Part shown: positions 18,463-26,994 of the stretch, in pieces
Layout of the letters: each line of letters opens with the position of its first letter
Position numbering within the stretch: the stretch's first letter is position 1
Assembly: GCA_030145245.1 (NCBI GenBank)
Contig: JAQYWC010000004.1
Coordinates: 1 to 64,000 of the forward strand
Reading direction: 5' to 3'
DNA from: Desulfobacterium sp.
GTDB taxonomy: Bacteria; Desulfobacterota; Desulfobacteria; Desulfobacterales; Desulfobacteraceae
Length of the DNA stretch: 64,000 nucleotides
The notes under the pieces: generated by a model
Told to the model about the DNA's origin: nothing
Databases searched by the model: none
What the model saw: the letters and a program-made list of their open reading frames with translations, nothing else
Made by a program: the position numbers and the translations under genes

Positions 18463-20469
18463 ATGAAATTTACGATCAGGAAAAAACTTATAATTTCTTT
18501 TCTCTGCGCCACCATTCTTCCCCTGGTTCTCATATGTACAATCCTTGGATATAATTTCAAGAACGAATTCATGGCCAAATTTTATGAGACTGCCGGAGAA
18601 GAACTCAGGGGAATTGAAAAAGCCATCTCCATCTTTATTGACGAAACCAGGTCAAACACCAGTATGCTGGCCAACCACCCTGATATTATTGTTGCCGACG
18701 ATTCTTTGACCTCATTTAAAGATATTTCAGAACCCAAAAGTATTTCAGATTTCAATTTAAGCGGAATACAGGAAAACATCCAGAAGCTCTTTTCCGATGC
18801 TGATGAAAGCCATAAGAATTACGTGGAAGTATTTATGGGCACCAACCATGGCGGGTTTACCACATCCGTCACTGATTTTAAAGTGCCTGTCGGATACGAT
18901 CCCAGGGTCAGGCCGTGGTATAAGGAAGCCCTTGCAAGTCCGGGCACTCCGATCATCAGCAAGGCCTATAAATCGACAACGGGTGATGCGGTTTTCAGCT
19001 CGGTCAGGACCGTTTCAAGGAGCGGTAATATTATCGGCGTTGTTTCAATTGACGTTTCCCTTGGTGTCCTGACCGATTTAATCAAAGGGATAAAAATCGG
19101 TGAAACCGGATATGTGATGCTCATCCAGGATGATGGCCTGATCCTGGCGGATCCCGCCCATCGCGATACTAATTTTAAAAAAATGGATGAAGCAGGCATT
19201 CCCGCATTTGCGGAACTCGCCAGGGTTTCCGCCGGGGATATGCTTGTGGAACTGAACGGAGAGGCGTATGCCGCAAAAGTCATGACCTCACCGGACCTGG
19301 GATGGAAACTTGTGGGGCTTATCAAGATGGGCGAGGTCATGGCCCAGGTTTATTCCATGCTGTACATCATGGTGATCATCGGACTTGTCTTAACCGCTGT
19401 CTTTGGCCTGGGTGGTTTGTTCCTCGCCAATTCACTGGCAAAACCCATTGGTTCCGCCACGGACATGGTAAAAGACATTGCCGAGGGTGAAGGGGATCTT
19501 ACAAAGCGGTTGGAAATAAAGAGTGATGATGAACTCGGGGAACTTGCAACATGGCTTAATACGTTTCTGGATAAACTTCAGGCGATTATCCGTGAGATCC
19601 ATTCAAATGCCGGTAGTGTTAATGATTCATCGGAAACGCTTCTGGATATCGCCACACACCTGTCATCCGGTGCTGATGAAGCTTCAGCCCGGGCAAATGC
19701 GGTTGCAGCAGCATCCGAAGAGATGAGTACCAACATGCATTCAGTTGCATCAAGCATGGACGAGACAACTTCAAATACCAATATGGTTGCCTCTGCAGCC
19801 GAAGAGATGACGGCAACGATTAATGAAATTGCACAGAACTCGGAACAGGCCCGCAACATTTCAGAAAAAGCTGTGGATCAGGCGTCAAAAGCCTCTGAAA
19901 AAATGGAACATCTCAGAAAAGCGGCCGGTGCCATCGGCGCGGTTACCGAAACCATCAACGACATTTCAGAACAGACAAATCTTCTGGCGCTCAATGCCAC
20001 CATTGAAGCTGCAAGGGCCGGAGAAGCAGGCAAGGGCTTTGCCGTGGTGGCAAACGAGATAAAGGAGCTTGCCCGCCAGACTGCCGATGCCACTTCGGAC
20101 ATCAAAGAGCAAATCAGCGGAGTTCAGGGAACAACGGCAGAAACAGCCACTGAAATCAAATCCATCGCAACCATAATTAACGATATCAACGATATCATTG
20201 CAACCATCGCCACCGCCATCGAAGAACAGTCTGCCGCCACCAGTGAAATCTCAAGCAACGTTACCCTGGCGTCCCAGGGTATTCAGGATGCGAACCAGAG
20301 TATTGCGGAAGGGTCGGGCGTAATCAGCGAGATCAATGTTGACATCGCGTCGGTAAACGCTTCCGCCGGGGAAATATCCGATAAAAGCAGCCAGGTTTCG
20401 GGAAATGCTGAAGAACTAAAGGAGATGGCCACCAAGCTGAATGAAATTATCGGCAGGTTCAAATTCTAA
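18463..20469 (+). CDS. Methyl-accepting chemotaxis protein with dCache sensor
   Basis: A 668-residue chemoreceptor; a GGGGG-type site precedes ATG 18463. TM1 is at about 8-28 ([20 protein letters not shown]), followed by a periplasmic dCache domain to about 290 ([20 protein letters not shown] and [12 protein letters not shown] are typical of dCache_1), TM2 at about 300-325, HAMP to about 375, and the signalling hairpin with the invariant tip around 505-520 ([20 protein letters not shown]). No CheB/CheR-binding pentapeptide is evident at the C-terminus. No other chemotaxis genes are in the window. The ligand cannot be read from the sequence. Confidence 0.92.
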   Translation: MKFTIRKKLIISFLCATILPLVLICTILGYNFKNEFMAKFYETAGEELRGIEKAISIFIDETRSNTSMLANHPDIIVADDSLTSFKDISEPKSISDFNLSGIQENIQKLFSDADESHKNYVEVFMGTNHGGFTTSVTDFKVPVGYDPRVRPWYKEALASPGTPIISKAYKSTTGDAVFSSVRTVSRSGNIIGVVSIDVSLGVLTDLIKGIKIGETGYVMLIQDDGLILADPAHRDTNFKKMDEAGIPAFAELARVSAGDMLVELNGEAYAAKVMTSPDLGWKLVGLIKMGEVMAQVYSMLYIMVIIGLVLTAVFGLGGLFLANSLAKPIGSATDMVKDIAEGEGDLTKRLEIKSDDELGELATWLNTFLDKLQAIIREIHSNAGSVNDSSETLLDIATHLSSGADEASARANAVAAASEEMSTNMHSVASSMDETTSNTNMVASAAEEMTATINEIAQNSEQARNISEKAVDQASKASEKMEHLRKAAGAIGAVTETINDISEQTNLLALNATIEAARAGEAGKGFAVVANEIKELARQTADATSDIKEQISGVQGTTAETATEIKSIATIINDINDIIATIATAIEEQSAATSEISSNVTLASQGIQDANQSIAEGSGVISEINVDIASVNASAGEISDKSSQVSGNAEELKEMATKLNEIIGRFKF

Positions 20470-20482
20470 CCTGGGAATAACG

Positions 20483-20506
20483 GCCTGCCGGAAGTAATCG
20501 GCAGGC
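20483..20506 (+). terminator. Hairpin after the chemoreceptor gene
   Basis: An 8-bp perfect stem (GCCTGCCG / CGGCAGGC) with an 8-base loop lies 13 bases after the stop codon. The T-tract behind it is weak (ATTTAG), so termination would be only moderate. Confidence 0.5.
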
Positions 20507-21012
20507 ATTTAGCCGTAAAACAAGGAATGTTGGAAATGTATTTAGACCAGGGAATGGTGGGGTGTAAATAGTAAAGACGATATCCTGATACAGGGGAGGT
20601 CTGTAGGTCAGGTTTTTACTTATGACAGCTTACAAACCCAAACAACTATAGGGTTCATGCAGTTTCATCAACTGTTCCGGGTCAAGTGTGCGTTGCCATG
20701 TTCTATGGTCAACTTGTGCTGCTCCTCCAGGTAAGTCTCATTGGTGTGGCCCAGAAAAAAGCTGTTGACATCCCATGGGTTCTTGGGCATATTTTTTATT
20801 GGACGAAGTAAATTTTCATTGTCCCAATTTCTATTCGTAACATTTTATATTTTTAAAAAGAAGCCTTCATTTCAATTGCGATAATCTGGTGTGATAATCT
20901 GGCCCGACCTTCAGCTTCCGGTTAAGAAATTCTTTTATTCAAACATTTGCGAAGGCGATACCTTTGATGCATGTGCATGAATTTTAAGAACATATGAAAG
21001 GGAGGGATTGCG
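20507..21012. other. Intergenic region upstream of the eCIS run
   Basis: No convincing gene was seen. A 40-codon minus-strand frame (20668-20790, beginning MPKNPWDVNSFFLG) has no recognised homology and could be a remnant. The region is AT-richer toward 20800-20990 and must hold the promoter for the eCIS genes, but I could not fix -35/-10 boxes with confidence. AGGGAGG immediately precedes the sheath start. Confidence 0.4.
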
Positions 21013-23370
21013 ATGCCAGTTACACCAACATATCCCGGGGTTTACATTCAGGAAATTCCAAGCGGGGTGCATACCATTACCGGGGTGGCCACCTCAATTG
21101 CAGCATTCTTCGGCCAGGCCAAGGAAGGCCCTGTCAACAAGGCTGTGCGTATATTAAGCTATGCCGATTTCCAAAGAACCTTTGGTTTGCCCCATCCGGA
21201 AAGTGAACTGGATATCGCTGTTCGCCTGTTCTTTCAAAATGGCGGCACGGATTGCCATGTGATCCGGCTGGTTAAAAAAGGCACCGGTCAAAAGGCTTCG
21301 GAGGTTCTAAAAAATGAGGCTCCGGCCCCCATTGATGTTTTAAAATTTACTGCCAAAGAGATCGGGGTGTGGGGCAACGAGCTTGCCTTGGAGGTTGACT
21401 ACAACACGGCAAGGCCGGAAGATAGCTTTAATTTACGTATCTACAGGCTGGGGCTGGATGGCACGGTCAAGGCCAGTGAAGAATACCAGAACTGCTCCAT
21501 GGATCCTGACAGCGCAAGATTCCCTCCCCAATTAATCACCCAGCAGTCAACGTTTGTTGACTGCGAACATGTTTTTGCTTCGGATGTTCTGTACAAGGCG
21601 GCGGCTGCGGACGCCGGTTATTCAGAGTCCCGGAGGCCGTTTGGAACTGCGGTTGCCGACAGGGACGAGCTTTCGGATATCCTGGCAGAATCAAATGGCA
21701 AATATAAGTTTAAGATCAGCGTGGACGGAAGTTCGTTCTTTGAAGTGGACCTGAAAGATGCTTTCCCCCACGGAACCAGTGAGGCCAACGTTTTAACCAA
21801 TATCGAAACAAGGGTTGACAACGCACTTCCCGCAGCACTGAAAACCACCGTTGATGTGTCATTTGCCCAGGTTGCGGTTGGACCGCCTGTGCTGCAGGTG
21901 TTGCGGTTTGAATCCGCCACCACCGATCAGAAATCCATCGTCATACAGCCTGGGTCTTCCAATGATCTGACTGGTGAATTGATGCTGGGCACTGAACAGG
22001 GCGGGATCGAAAAAAGCCGTTACTCCTCCCTTCGGCCTGCACCCAGCGGGACCTTCTTAGACCTCGAAGACTTGAATGCGTTGTCCAATCATCCTCAAAA
22101 CCATTTTGATACCGTCAACCTGGACGGAAACACCATCGATCTTGGCACATCCCTTGAGACCACGGCGGCTTTGAGTGAATGGTCTGAAGGATTTGTGGAT
22201 ACAAGCACGACCAATTATGACGGTGTCAGGGAGAAACTGGCCATTATCGCTTCAGCCATAAATGATGAAGGGATTGGCTGGACCGCAACGGTTGCCGGTT
22301 CAAGGCTTTACCTGAAGAAAAGATCCGGGCTGAACAACTTCAGCGCCGGTATCACCACGAGTACAAATAATATCGGAGCCTATTTCAAGGCAAACACCCG
22401 GTTTTATTCCCTGGGCAGCGGGGCCGGCACCTTTCACGGGGCTGCTGTGCCGGGAATAGAGGGGGAGCCGCCGGATGCGGCAAGCTATAAAGGCAGTGAG
22501 GCCGACCATACAGGGTTTTATGCCCTTGATCTGGTGGACCTGTTCAACCTGATGGTGATCCCGGGGGATTCAAATCTGACTGAAGATCAATATCGCAGTC
22601 TCTGGGGGCCTGCCAGTGCCTATTGCCAAAAAAACAGGGCGTTTCTCATTATCGATCCGCCGGACAGCTGGTCCTCCTCCTATGCAAAGGTGATCGATGC
22701 GTCAAAGGGCATCCGGAAACTGAGGATTGGGGTTGTGAAGGACAATGCCGCTGTTTTTTATCCCAGAATCGTTGTCCGGGAAAACGGGCTGCTGAAAAAG
22801 ATTGGCCCGGGGGGTGCCATTGCAGGACTGATGGCCAGGACCGATTCAAACAGGGGCGTTTGGAAAGCCCCAGCCGGCACCGAGGCGGACATCATCGGGA
22901 TCTCAGACCTGGAAATCAGCCTGACAGACATGGAAAACGGCGTTCTGAACAAAGAGGGGGTCAACTGTCTCCGGCTGTTTCCCCTGGGGATTGTCAATTG
23001 GGGGTCCCGCACCATGGACGGGGCAGACGACTTTGGGTCGGAGTGGAAATATATCCCCATCCGCCGGCTGGCCCTGTTCATGGAGGAGAGTCTTTTCCGG
23101 GGCACCAAATGGGTGGTGTTTGAGCCAAATGACGAACCGCTGTGGGCCAAGATAAGGCTCAACCTTGGGGCGTTTATGATGAGGCTCTTCCGGCAGGGGG
23201 CTTTCCAGGGCACCACGCCGGATAAGGCGTTTTTCGTTAAATGCGATGCTGAGACCACAACCCAGGCAGACCGGGATCTCGGTATTGTCAATATCGAGGT
23301 GGGGTTTGCTCCGCTCAAGCCTGCCGAGTTTGTCATTATTAAGATCCAACAGATTGCAGGTGACTTATAA
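21013..23370 (+). CDS. eCIS contractile sheath protein
   Basis: A 785-residue tail-sheath protein. The N-terminus PTYPGVYIQEIPSGVHTITG then VATSIAAFFGQA is the canonical sheath start shared by T4 gp18, Afp2-4 and Pvc2-4, and the C-terminal 300 residues hold the conserved sheath handshake domain (NCLRLFPLGIVNWGSRTMDG, EWKYIPIRRLALFMEESLFR, FVKCDAETTTQADRDLGIVN). The central 350-residue insertion is variable and probably surface-exposed. The sheath surrounds the inner tube and its contraction drives injection. Only one sheath gene is present, whereas Afp/PVC clusters have three. It is the first gene of the run, with the tube gene 17 bases downstream. Confidence 0.95.
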   Translation: MPVTPTYPGVYIQEIPSGVHTITGVATSIAAFFGQAKEGPVNKAVRILSYADFQRTFGLPHPESELDIAVRLFFQNGGTDCHVIRLVKKGTGQKASEVLKNEAPAPIDVLKFTAKEIGVWGNELALEVDYNTARPEDSFNLRIYRLGLDGTVKASEEYQNCSMDPDSARFPPQLITQQSTFVDCEHVFASDVLYKAAAADAGYSESRRPFGTAVADRDELSDILAESNGKYKFKISVDGSSFFEVDLKDAFPHGTSEANVLTNIETRVDNALPAALKTTVDVSFAQVAVGPPVLQVLRFESATTDQKSIVIQPGSSNDLTGELMLGTEQGGIEKSRYSSLRPAPSGTFLDLEDLNALSNHPQNHFDTVNLDGNTIDLGTSLETTAALSEWSEGFVDTSTTNYDGVREKLAIIASAINDEGIGWTATVAGSRLYLKKRSGLNNFSAGITTSTNNIGAYFKANTRFYSLGSGAGTFHGAAVPGIEGEPPDAASYKGSEADHTGFYALDLVDLFNLMVIPGDSNLTEDQYRSLWGPASAYCQKNRAFLIIDPPDSWSSSYAKVIDASKGIRKLRIGVVKDNAAVFYPRIVVRENGLLKKIGPGGAIAGLMARTDSNRGVWKAPAGTEADIIGISDLEISLTDMENGVLNKEGVNCLRLFPLGIVNWGSRTMDGADDFGSEWKYIPIRRLALFMEESLFRGTKWVVFEPNDEPLWAKIRLNLGAFMMRLFRQGAFQGTTPDKAFFVKCDAETTTQADRDLGIVNIEVGFAPLKPAEFVIIKIQQIAGDL

Positions 23371-23387
23371 AATAGGGAGGAGAGTCA

Positions 23388-23912
23388 ATGGCTACAGGTT
23401 TTGTCAAGAATGCTCACCGGATTGATCCCTATAAGAACTACAAGTTCAGGGTGGTCATGGACGGAAAACCCGTGCTGGGCGTCAGCAAGGTCGGTGCCTT
23501 GAAACGGACAACAGAGGTTGTGAAGCACCGGGAGGGTGGCGAAAACAGCACGGACCACAAATCCCCGGGCCGCACCACCTATGACGGCATCACCATGGAA
23601 AGGGGGATCACCCATGACAGGGAGTTTGAGAAATGGGCAAACATGGTGCATCCCTACTCCGGGGATGCGGGGATGGATCTCGTTAAATATAAAAGGGAGC
23701 TGACCCTGGAAGTGATGAACGAAAAGGGCCATGTTGCATTTCGTTATTTTCTCCACGACTGCTGGGTCAGCGAGTATACGGCCATACCGGACCTGGATGC
23801 CAATGCCAATGCCGTGGCCATTGAAAACCTCAAGATTGAACTTGAAGGCTGGGAGCGCGATCCTGCTACCAAAGAACCCGATGAAGCCGGGGATGTCCCG
23901 GCTGCAAGTTAA
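23388..23912 (+). CDS. eCIS inner tube protein (gp19 family)
   Basis: A 174-residue protein preceded by GGGAGGAG. It matches the T4 gp19/Afp1 tube family: DPYKNYKFRVVMDGKPVLGV then SKVGALKRTTEVVKHREGG, GRTTYDGITMERGITHD and a C-terminal NANAVAIENLKIELEGWER strand pair. The length is slightly above the usual 145-160 because of an acidic tail (PDEAGDVPAAS). Hexamers stack to form the tube that carries cargo. Only one tube gene is visible, so the baseplate-proximal tube ring may be built from the same protein or from the CIS_tube-like product of 29485. Confidence 0.93.
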   Translation: MATGFVKNAHRIDPYKNYKFRVVMDGKPVLGVSKVGALKRTTEVVKHREGGENSTDHKSPGRTTYDGITMERGITHDREFEKWANMVHPYSGDAGMDLVKYKRELTLEVMNEKGHVAFRYFLHDCWVSEYTAIPDLDANANAVAIENLKIELEGWERDPATKEPDEAGDVPAAS

Positions 23913-24755
23913 ATGGACGGGGATTGGGTGTCGTTCCCAACCGTTCCCGGGAGCATTGGAACCAGATATTCGGTTAAGGAGCTGTCCCTTCGACCGTTTG
24001 GACTGTTTAAAGAGGATCTTGAGATCGATTTCAATGAAAAGCGACGCCCCTGCCTGATAACCGGGATTCTGGCGTGCTGCACCCGGGATAGGAACAAGGG
24101 AACCCCGGAAAATGACTTTTTCTGGGACCTTACAATCGGTAAGCGGATCGAATGTGTGCTGGCCATTGTCATGTCAGGCCGGGGGGCAGGTTTGCCCGTT
24201 CATCCGCGCTGTTTGAACAGCATGTGCGGGGAGCCCATGGAGATCGAGTTTTCAATGGAAGAGATTGTGGCTTTGCAGCATCAAAATGACGATGTGGATC
24301 CCTTGGCCATCCGGATCGATGGACGGGAACTTCGATTCAGGAAACCTACGGGCCGGGACCAGCTGGGGTGGTTGGAAACCTGGTTCCCGGATGAAAATGG
24401 GGCCGTTAAAACCATGATCCAAACCCTGTGGTGCAAGGAGGAAAAGCCTGGTTTGCATCATGAAGTATCCATACCGGATCAATGGGTCAGGACCATTGAC
24501 CAGGCCATGACAAAGATCGACCCCCTGGTCAATTTCACCCTCACGATCCATTGCCCCCATTGTGACGGGGAGGGGCTTTATGCCATCAATCTGGAAGATC
24601 ACCTGCTCCATGAACTGCACAAGGCCCAGGAGAACCTGATTGGGACCATCCATTGTCTGGCCGCCCATTATCATTGGAGCGAAGAGCAGATTCTTTCCAT
24701 TCCGCCATGGCGGCGTTTGCAGTACCTGTCCTTGATCGAAAACCAAGGGGGCTGA
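23913..24755 (+). CDS. gp26-like baseplate hub/chaperone-type protein of the eCIS
   Basis: A 280-residue protein that starts on the base after the tube stop codon. The fold is not certain by eye, but the position after the tube and the C-terminal module (LIGTIHCLAAHYHWSEEQIL followed by PPWRRLQYLSLI) are those of T4 gp26-like hub assembly chaperone proteins found in eCIS and T4-like phage clusters. Two Cys pairs (CLNSMC about 99 and CPHC about 212) could form a zinc ribbon. It probably acts in baseplate assembly and is inferred to be cytoplasmic. Confidence 0.6.
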   Translation: MDGDWVSFPTVPGSIGTRYSVKELSLRPFGLFKEDLEIDFNEKRRPCLITGILACCTRDRNKGTPENDFFWDLTIGKRIECVLAIVMSGRGAGLPVHPRCLNSMCGEPMEIEFSMEEIVALQHQNDDVDPLAIRIDGRELRFRKPTGRDQLGWLETWFPDENGAVKTMIQTLWCKEEKPGLHHEVSIPDQWVRTIDQAMTKIDPLVNFTLTIHCPHCDGEGLYAINLEDHLLHELHKAQENLIGTIHCLAAHYHWSEEQILSIPPWRRLQYLSLIENQGG

Positions 24756-24759
24756 TGGG

Positions 24760-25737
24760 ATGAAAGGGTATTTCACAAGATTAATCGGGCAAACCGGCAT
24801 AAATGTCGGAACCGGGCCATCCGCTGCAGGATCCACGGTGGGGGAGATTGCCAGGCCCATTCACCTTGAAGAGATCAGGCCGGTTGATACCCAAACCCAT
24901 GAAATCCCCATAAAACAATCCGGGATCATTGGAGAAGATCTCCAGGCTCCTGGTGGTTGGGAGGAAAACAGTGAGTATATCAATACGGAAGGTGTGGAGA
25001 GGAAGAGCCCGGAAAAACGGGGAAAAGACCATAGAAACCAAAGAGACCGGAGCAGGGAAAGAGACTCCCACCACCGGGAAGAACCGGAGCGGGAAACGCC
25101 CGGGCAGGACCTCCCCCGGGAAATAGGGCTTGAAACCACCCCATCGACCCAACAAACCATTGCCCCCCTGGAAAGATCCCGGTCCCTGCATGGGGAAACC
25201 ACAGCTGCAAATCAAACAGTTGATAAAGGTTCTGTGGCTGAACCCCCATCTGAAACGGGCGAACCCATTGAGGGGGCACAGGCCTGGTCATCCACCCTCA
25301 AGGAGGTGAGAGCGTGGGTTGCCGGGACCGGGGGACCTGAAACAGAAGCGCGTTTAAACGCCAGGGAGGAAAGGCCCCGGGGATTTGGGGGTGAGAAACA
25401 GGGCCAGGTTTCCCAAGGCCCGGCGGCGTCCCGGCAAGACCCCATGGAATCCCGGCAAAGTACCATCGAATTTCAGCAAACCCCGGGAGCGTTGCCCCAA
25501 AGCACCACGGACGTTCAGCAGAACCCCAGGGTATTTCGGGAAAATCCCACAGAAAAACGACACACGGCTGAACCCCGGGTGAAGGATTATCAGCTGTCCA
25601 TCGGCACCATCAGTCTCATTGTGGAGGGGCCCAGGGAAGAGCCCCGGCGTGAAAAGCCAAAGGGCGAAGGGGCAAAGGCAAAGCCGGGAAGGGAAGTCAG
25701 GGGTTCAAGATTGGGCCGGCATTATATAAGAATCTGA
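24760..25737 (+). CDS. Intrinsically disordered eCIS-linked protein with a short conserved-looking C-terminal motif
   Basis: A 325-residue protein that is almost entirely low-complexity: rich in Glu, Arg, Pro, Gln, Thr and Ser, with repeated heptad-like blocks around 215-265 (SRQDPMESRQSTIEFQQTPG, then ALPQSTTDVQQNPRVFRENP). Only the ends look folded: an N-terminal MKGYFTRLIGQTGI segment and a C-terminal YQLSIGTISLIVEGP strand pair ending LGRHYIRI. It sits between the gp26-like and DUF4255 genes. I do not recognise the family. It might scaffold assembly, set length in place of a tape measure, or bind cargo; none of these is shown by the sequence. Confidence 0.7.
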   Translation: MKGYFTRLIGQTGINVGTGPSAAGSTVGEIARPIHLEEIRPVDTQTHEIPIKQSGIIGEDLQAPGGWEENSEYINTEGVERKSPEKRGKDHRNQRDRSRERDSHHREEPERETPGQDLPREIGLETTPSTQQTIAPLERSRSLHGETTAANQTVDKGSVAEPPSETGEPIEGAQAWSSTLKEVRAWVAGTGGPETEARLNAREERPRGFGGEKQGQVSQGPAASRQDPMESRQSTIEFQQTPGALPQSTTDVQQNPRVFRENPTEKRHTAEPRVKDYQLSIGTISLIVEGPREEPRREKPKGEGAKAKPGREVRGSRLGRHYIRI

Positions 25738-25752
25738 TAGGGAGATCTTAGT

Positions 25753-26994
25753 ATGGCGCTTTCGGACACAGGAAAAGCCATGGGCAAGGTGACACAGCTC
25801 CTTGTGGACCGGCTCGGCATCAAGACCAGCCTCACCGTGGCTGAGGGAAGACCTGAACCGCCGGCAAGCGGCACCTCGGACCACCAGCTCAATCTTTTCC
25901 TCTATGAAACCTCCTTTGATCCAAGCCTGAAGAATGTATCCCTTGAACCGGGCCAGCCGGAACCCCTGTGGCTGGTCCTGCACTATTTGCTGACCGCCTT
26001 TGACGGGGAGGGCAACAGCGACACCATCGGGGCCCATGAAAATATGGGCATGGGCATTCGGGCCCTCCAGGAGTTGAACTTCCTATCCCTGGCAAGTCCG
26101 GTTGATCCGGATATCTTAAAAACCCTGGGAGTAAATCCCGAGCCCCTGAAGATCACATTTGATGAAATGCCTGCCGATCTCCTCTCAAAACTGATGCAGG
26201 GGGCAGATGAAAAATACCGGTTTTCCATGGGGTTCCAGGTCAGGCCCGTGATGATTGCCACGGGCCAGCCACCCGCCTATTCCCTGCTTGTGGGGGTTGA
26301 CTATACCCAGACCCCCTTGGAGATCATCGGTGAAGAGGGCATTGATATTCAAGTCATGCCGTTCCTGGGACCGAGGATAAGCCGTATCTCTCCAGCCAGG
26401 TTTGAACTCCATGAAACCCTGACCCTCTTTGGCAGCGATCTTAATTTGTCCGGGCTTTCCGTGCGCCTGGGCCCCCATGTGCTGCCGGTTACGGGGCAAT
26501 GGCCTGACCGTCTGGAATGTTCGGTCAATGGTGATCTTGCAGTTGGCAGCGTCATCTCCGGTGGAAGCCACCCCGTATCCGTGGTTCAGACCCTGCCCAC
26601 GGGAAGGCAGCGGTCCAGCAATCTCCTGGTGGGAGATCTCCTGCCAACCCTTACGGCGGCTGAGGTGGATACGCTATCCTTTTCCCTTGCGCCCCCGCCC
26701 CCTGCAACCACAAGGGTATTCGGTAACATCGATCTGACCGGCCGGCTTCTGGCGGTTGAAGGGGATGATATTCTGGTGGCCCTTTACAGGGACGGGGCGG
26801 TGGTGAAGATGCTGGACGAAGAATTTAATTTTACCGTGGTACAGCCCCCTTCGCCTCCGGTACCGCCACTGACCCGGATAAGGGTGGAGATGAAGGAAAG
26901 GGATGCGGTGCCGCCCGGAACATACCGCATTATCCTTCGTGTGAACGGCCAGCAGGCAAAAAACAGTCCTGAAGTGGAGCTGCCAGTCCCATGA
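25753..26994 (+). CDS. DUF4255/Pvc16-type tube or sheath terminator protein
   Basis: A 413-residue protein preceded by GGGAGATCTT. The first 190 residues match the DUF4255 (Afp16/Pvc16 N-terminal) family: HQLNLFLYETSFDPSLKNVS, then LEPGQPEPLWLVLHYLLTAF and the NMGMGIRALQELNFLS helix. Residues about 215-410 form beta-rich IPT/TIG-like repeats (ISPARFELHETLTLFGSDLN, VRLGPHVLPVTGQWPDRLEC). Afp16 caps the tube and stabilises the sheath and fixes particle length; the extra Ig-like part could decorate the cap. The stop overlaps the ATPase start (ATGA), so translation is coupled. Confidence 0.85.
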   Translation: MALSDTGKAMGKVTQLLVDRLGIKTSLTVAEGRPEPPASGTSDHQLNLFLYETSFDPSLKNVSLEPGQPEPLWLVLHYLLTAFDGEGNSDTIGAHENMGMGIRALQELNFLSLASPVDPDILKTLGVNPEPLKITFDEMPADLLSKLMQGADEKYRFSMGFQVRPVMIATGQPPAYSLLVGVDYTQTPLEIIGEEGIDIQVMPFLGPRISRISPARFELHETLTLFGSDLNLSGLSVRLGPHVLPVTGQWPDRLECSVNGDLAVGSVISGGSHPVSVVQTLPTGRQRSSNLLVGDLLPTLTAAEVDTLSFSLAPPPPATTRVFGNIDLTGRLLAVEGDDILVALYRDGAVVKMLDEEFNFTVVQPPSPPVPPLTRIRVEMKERDAVPPGTYRIILRVNGQQAKNSPEVELPVP

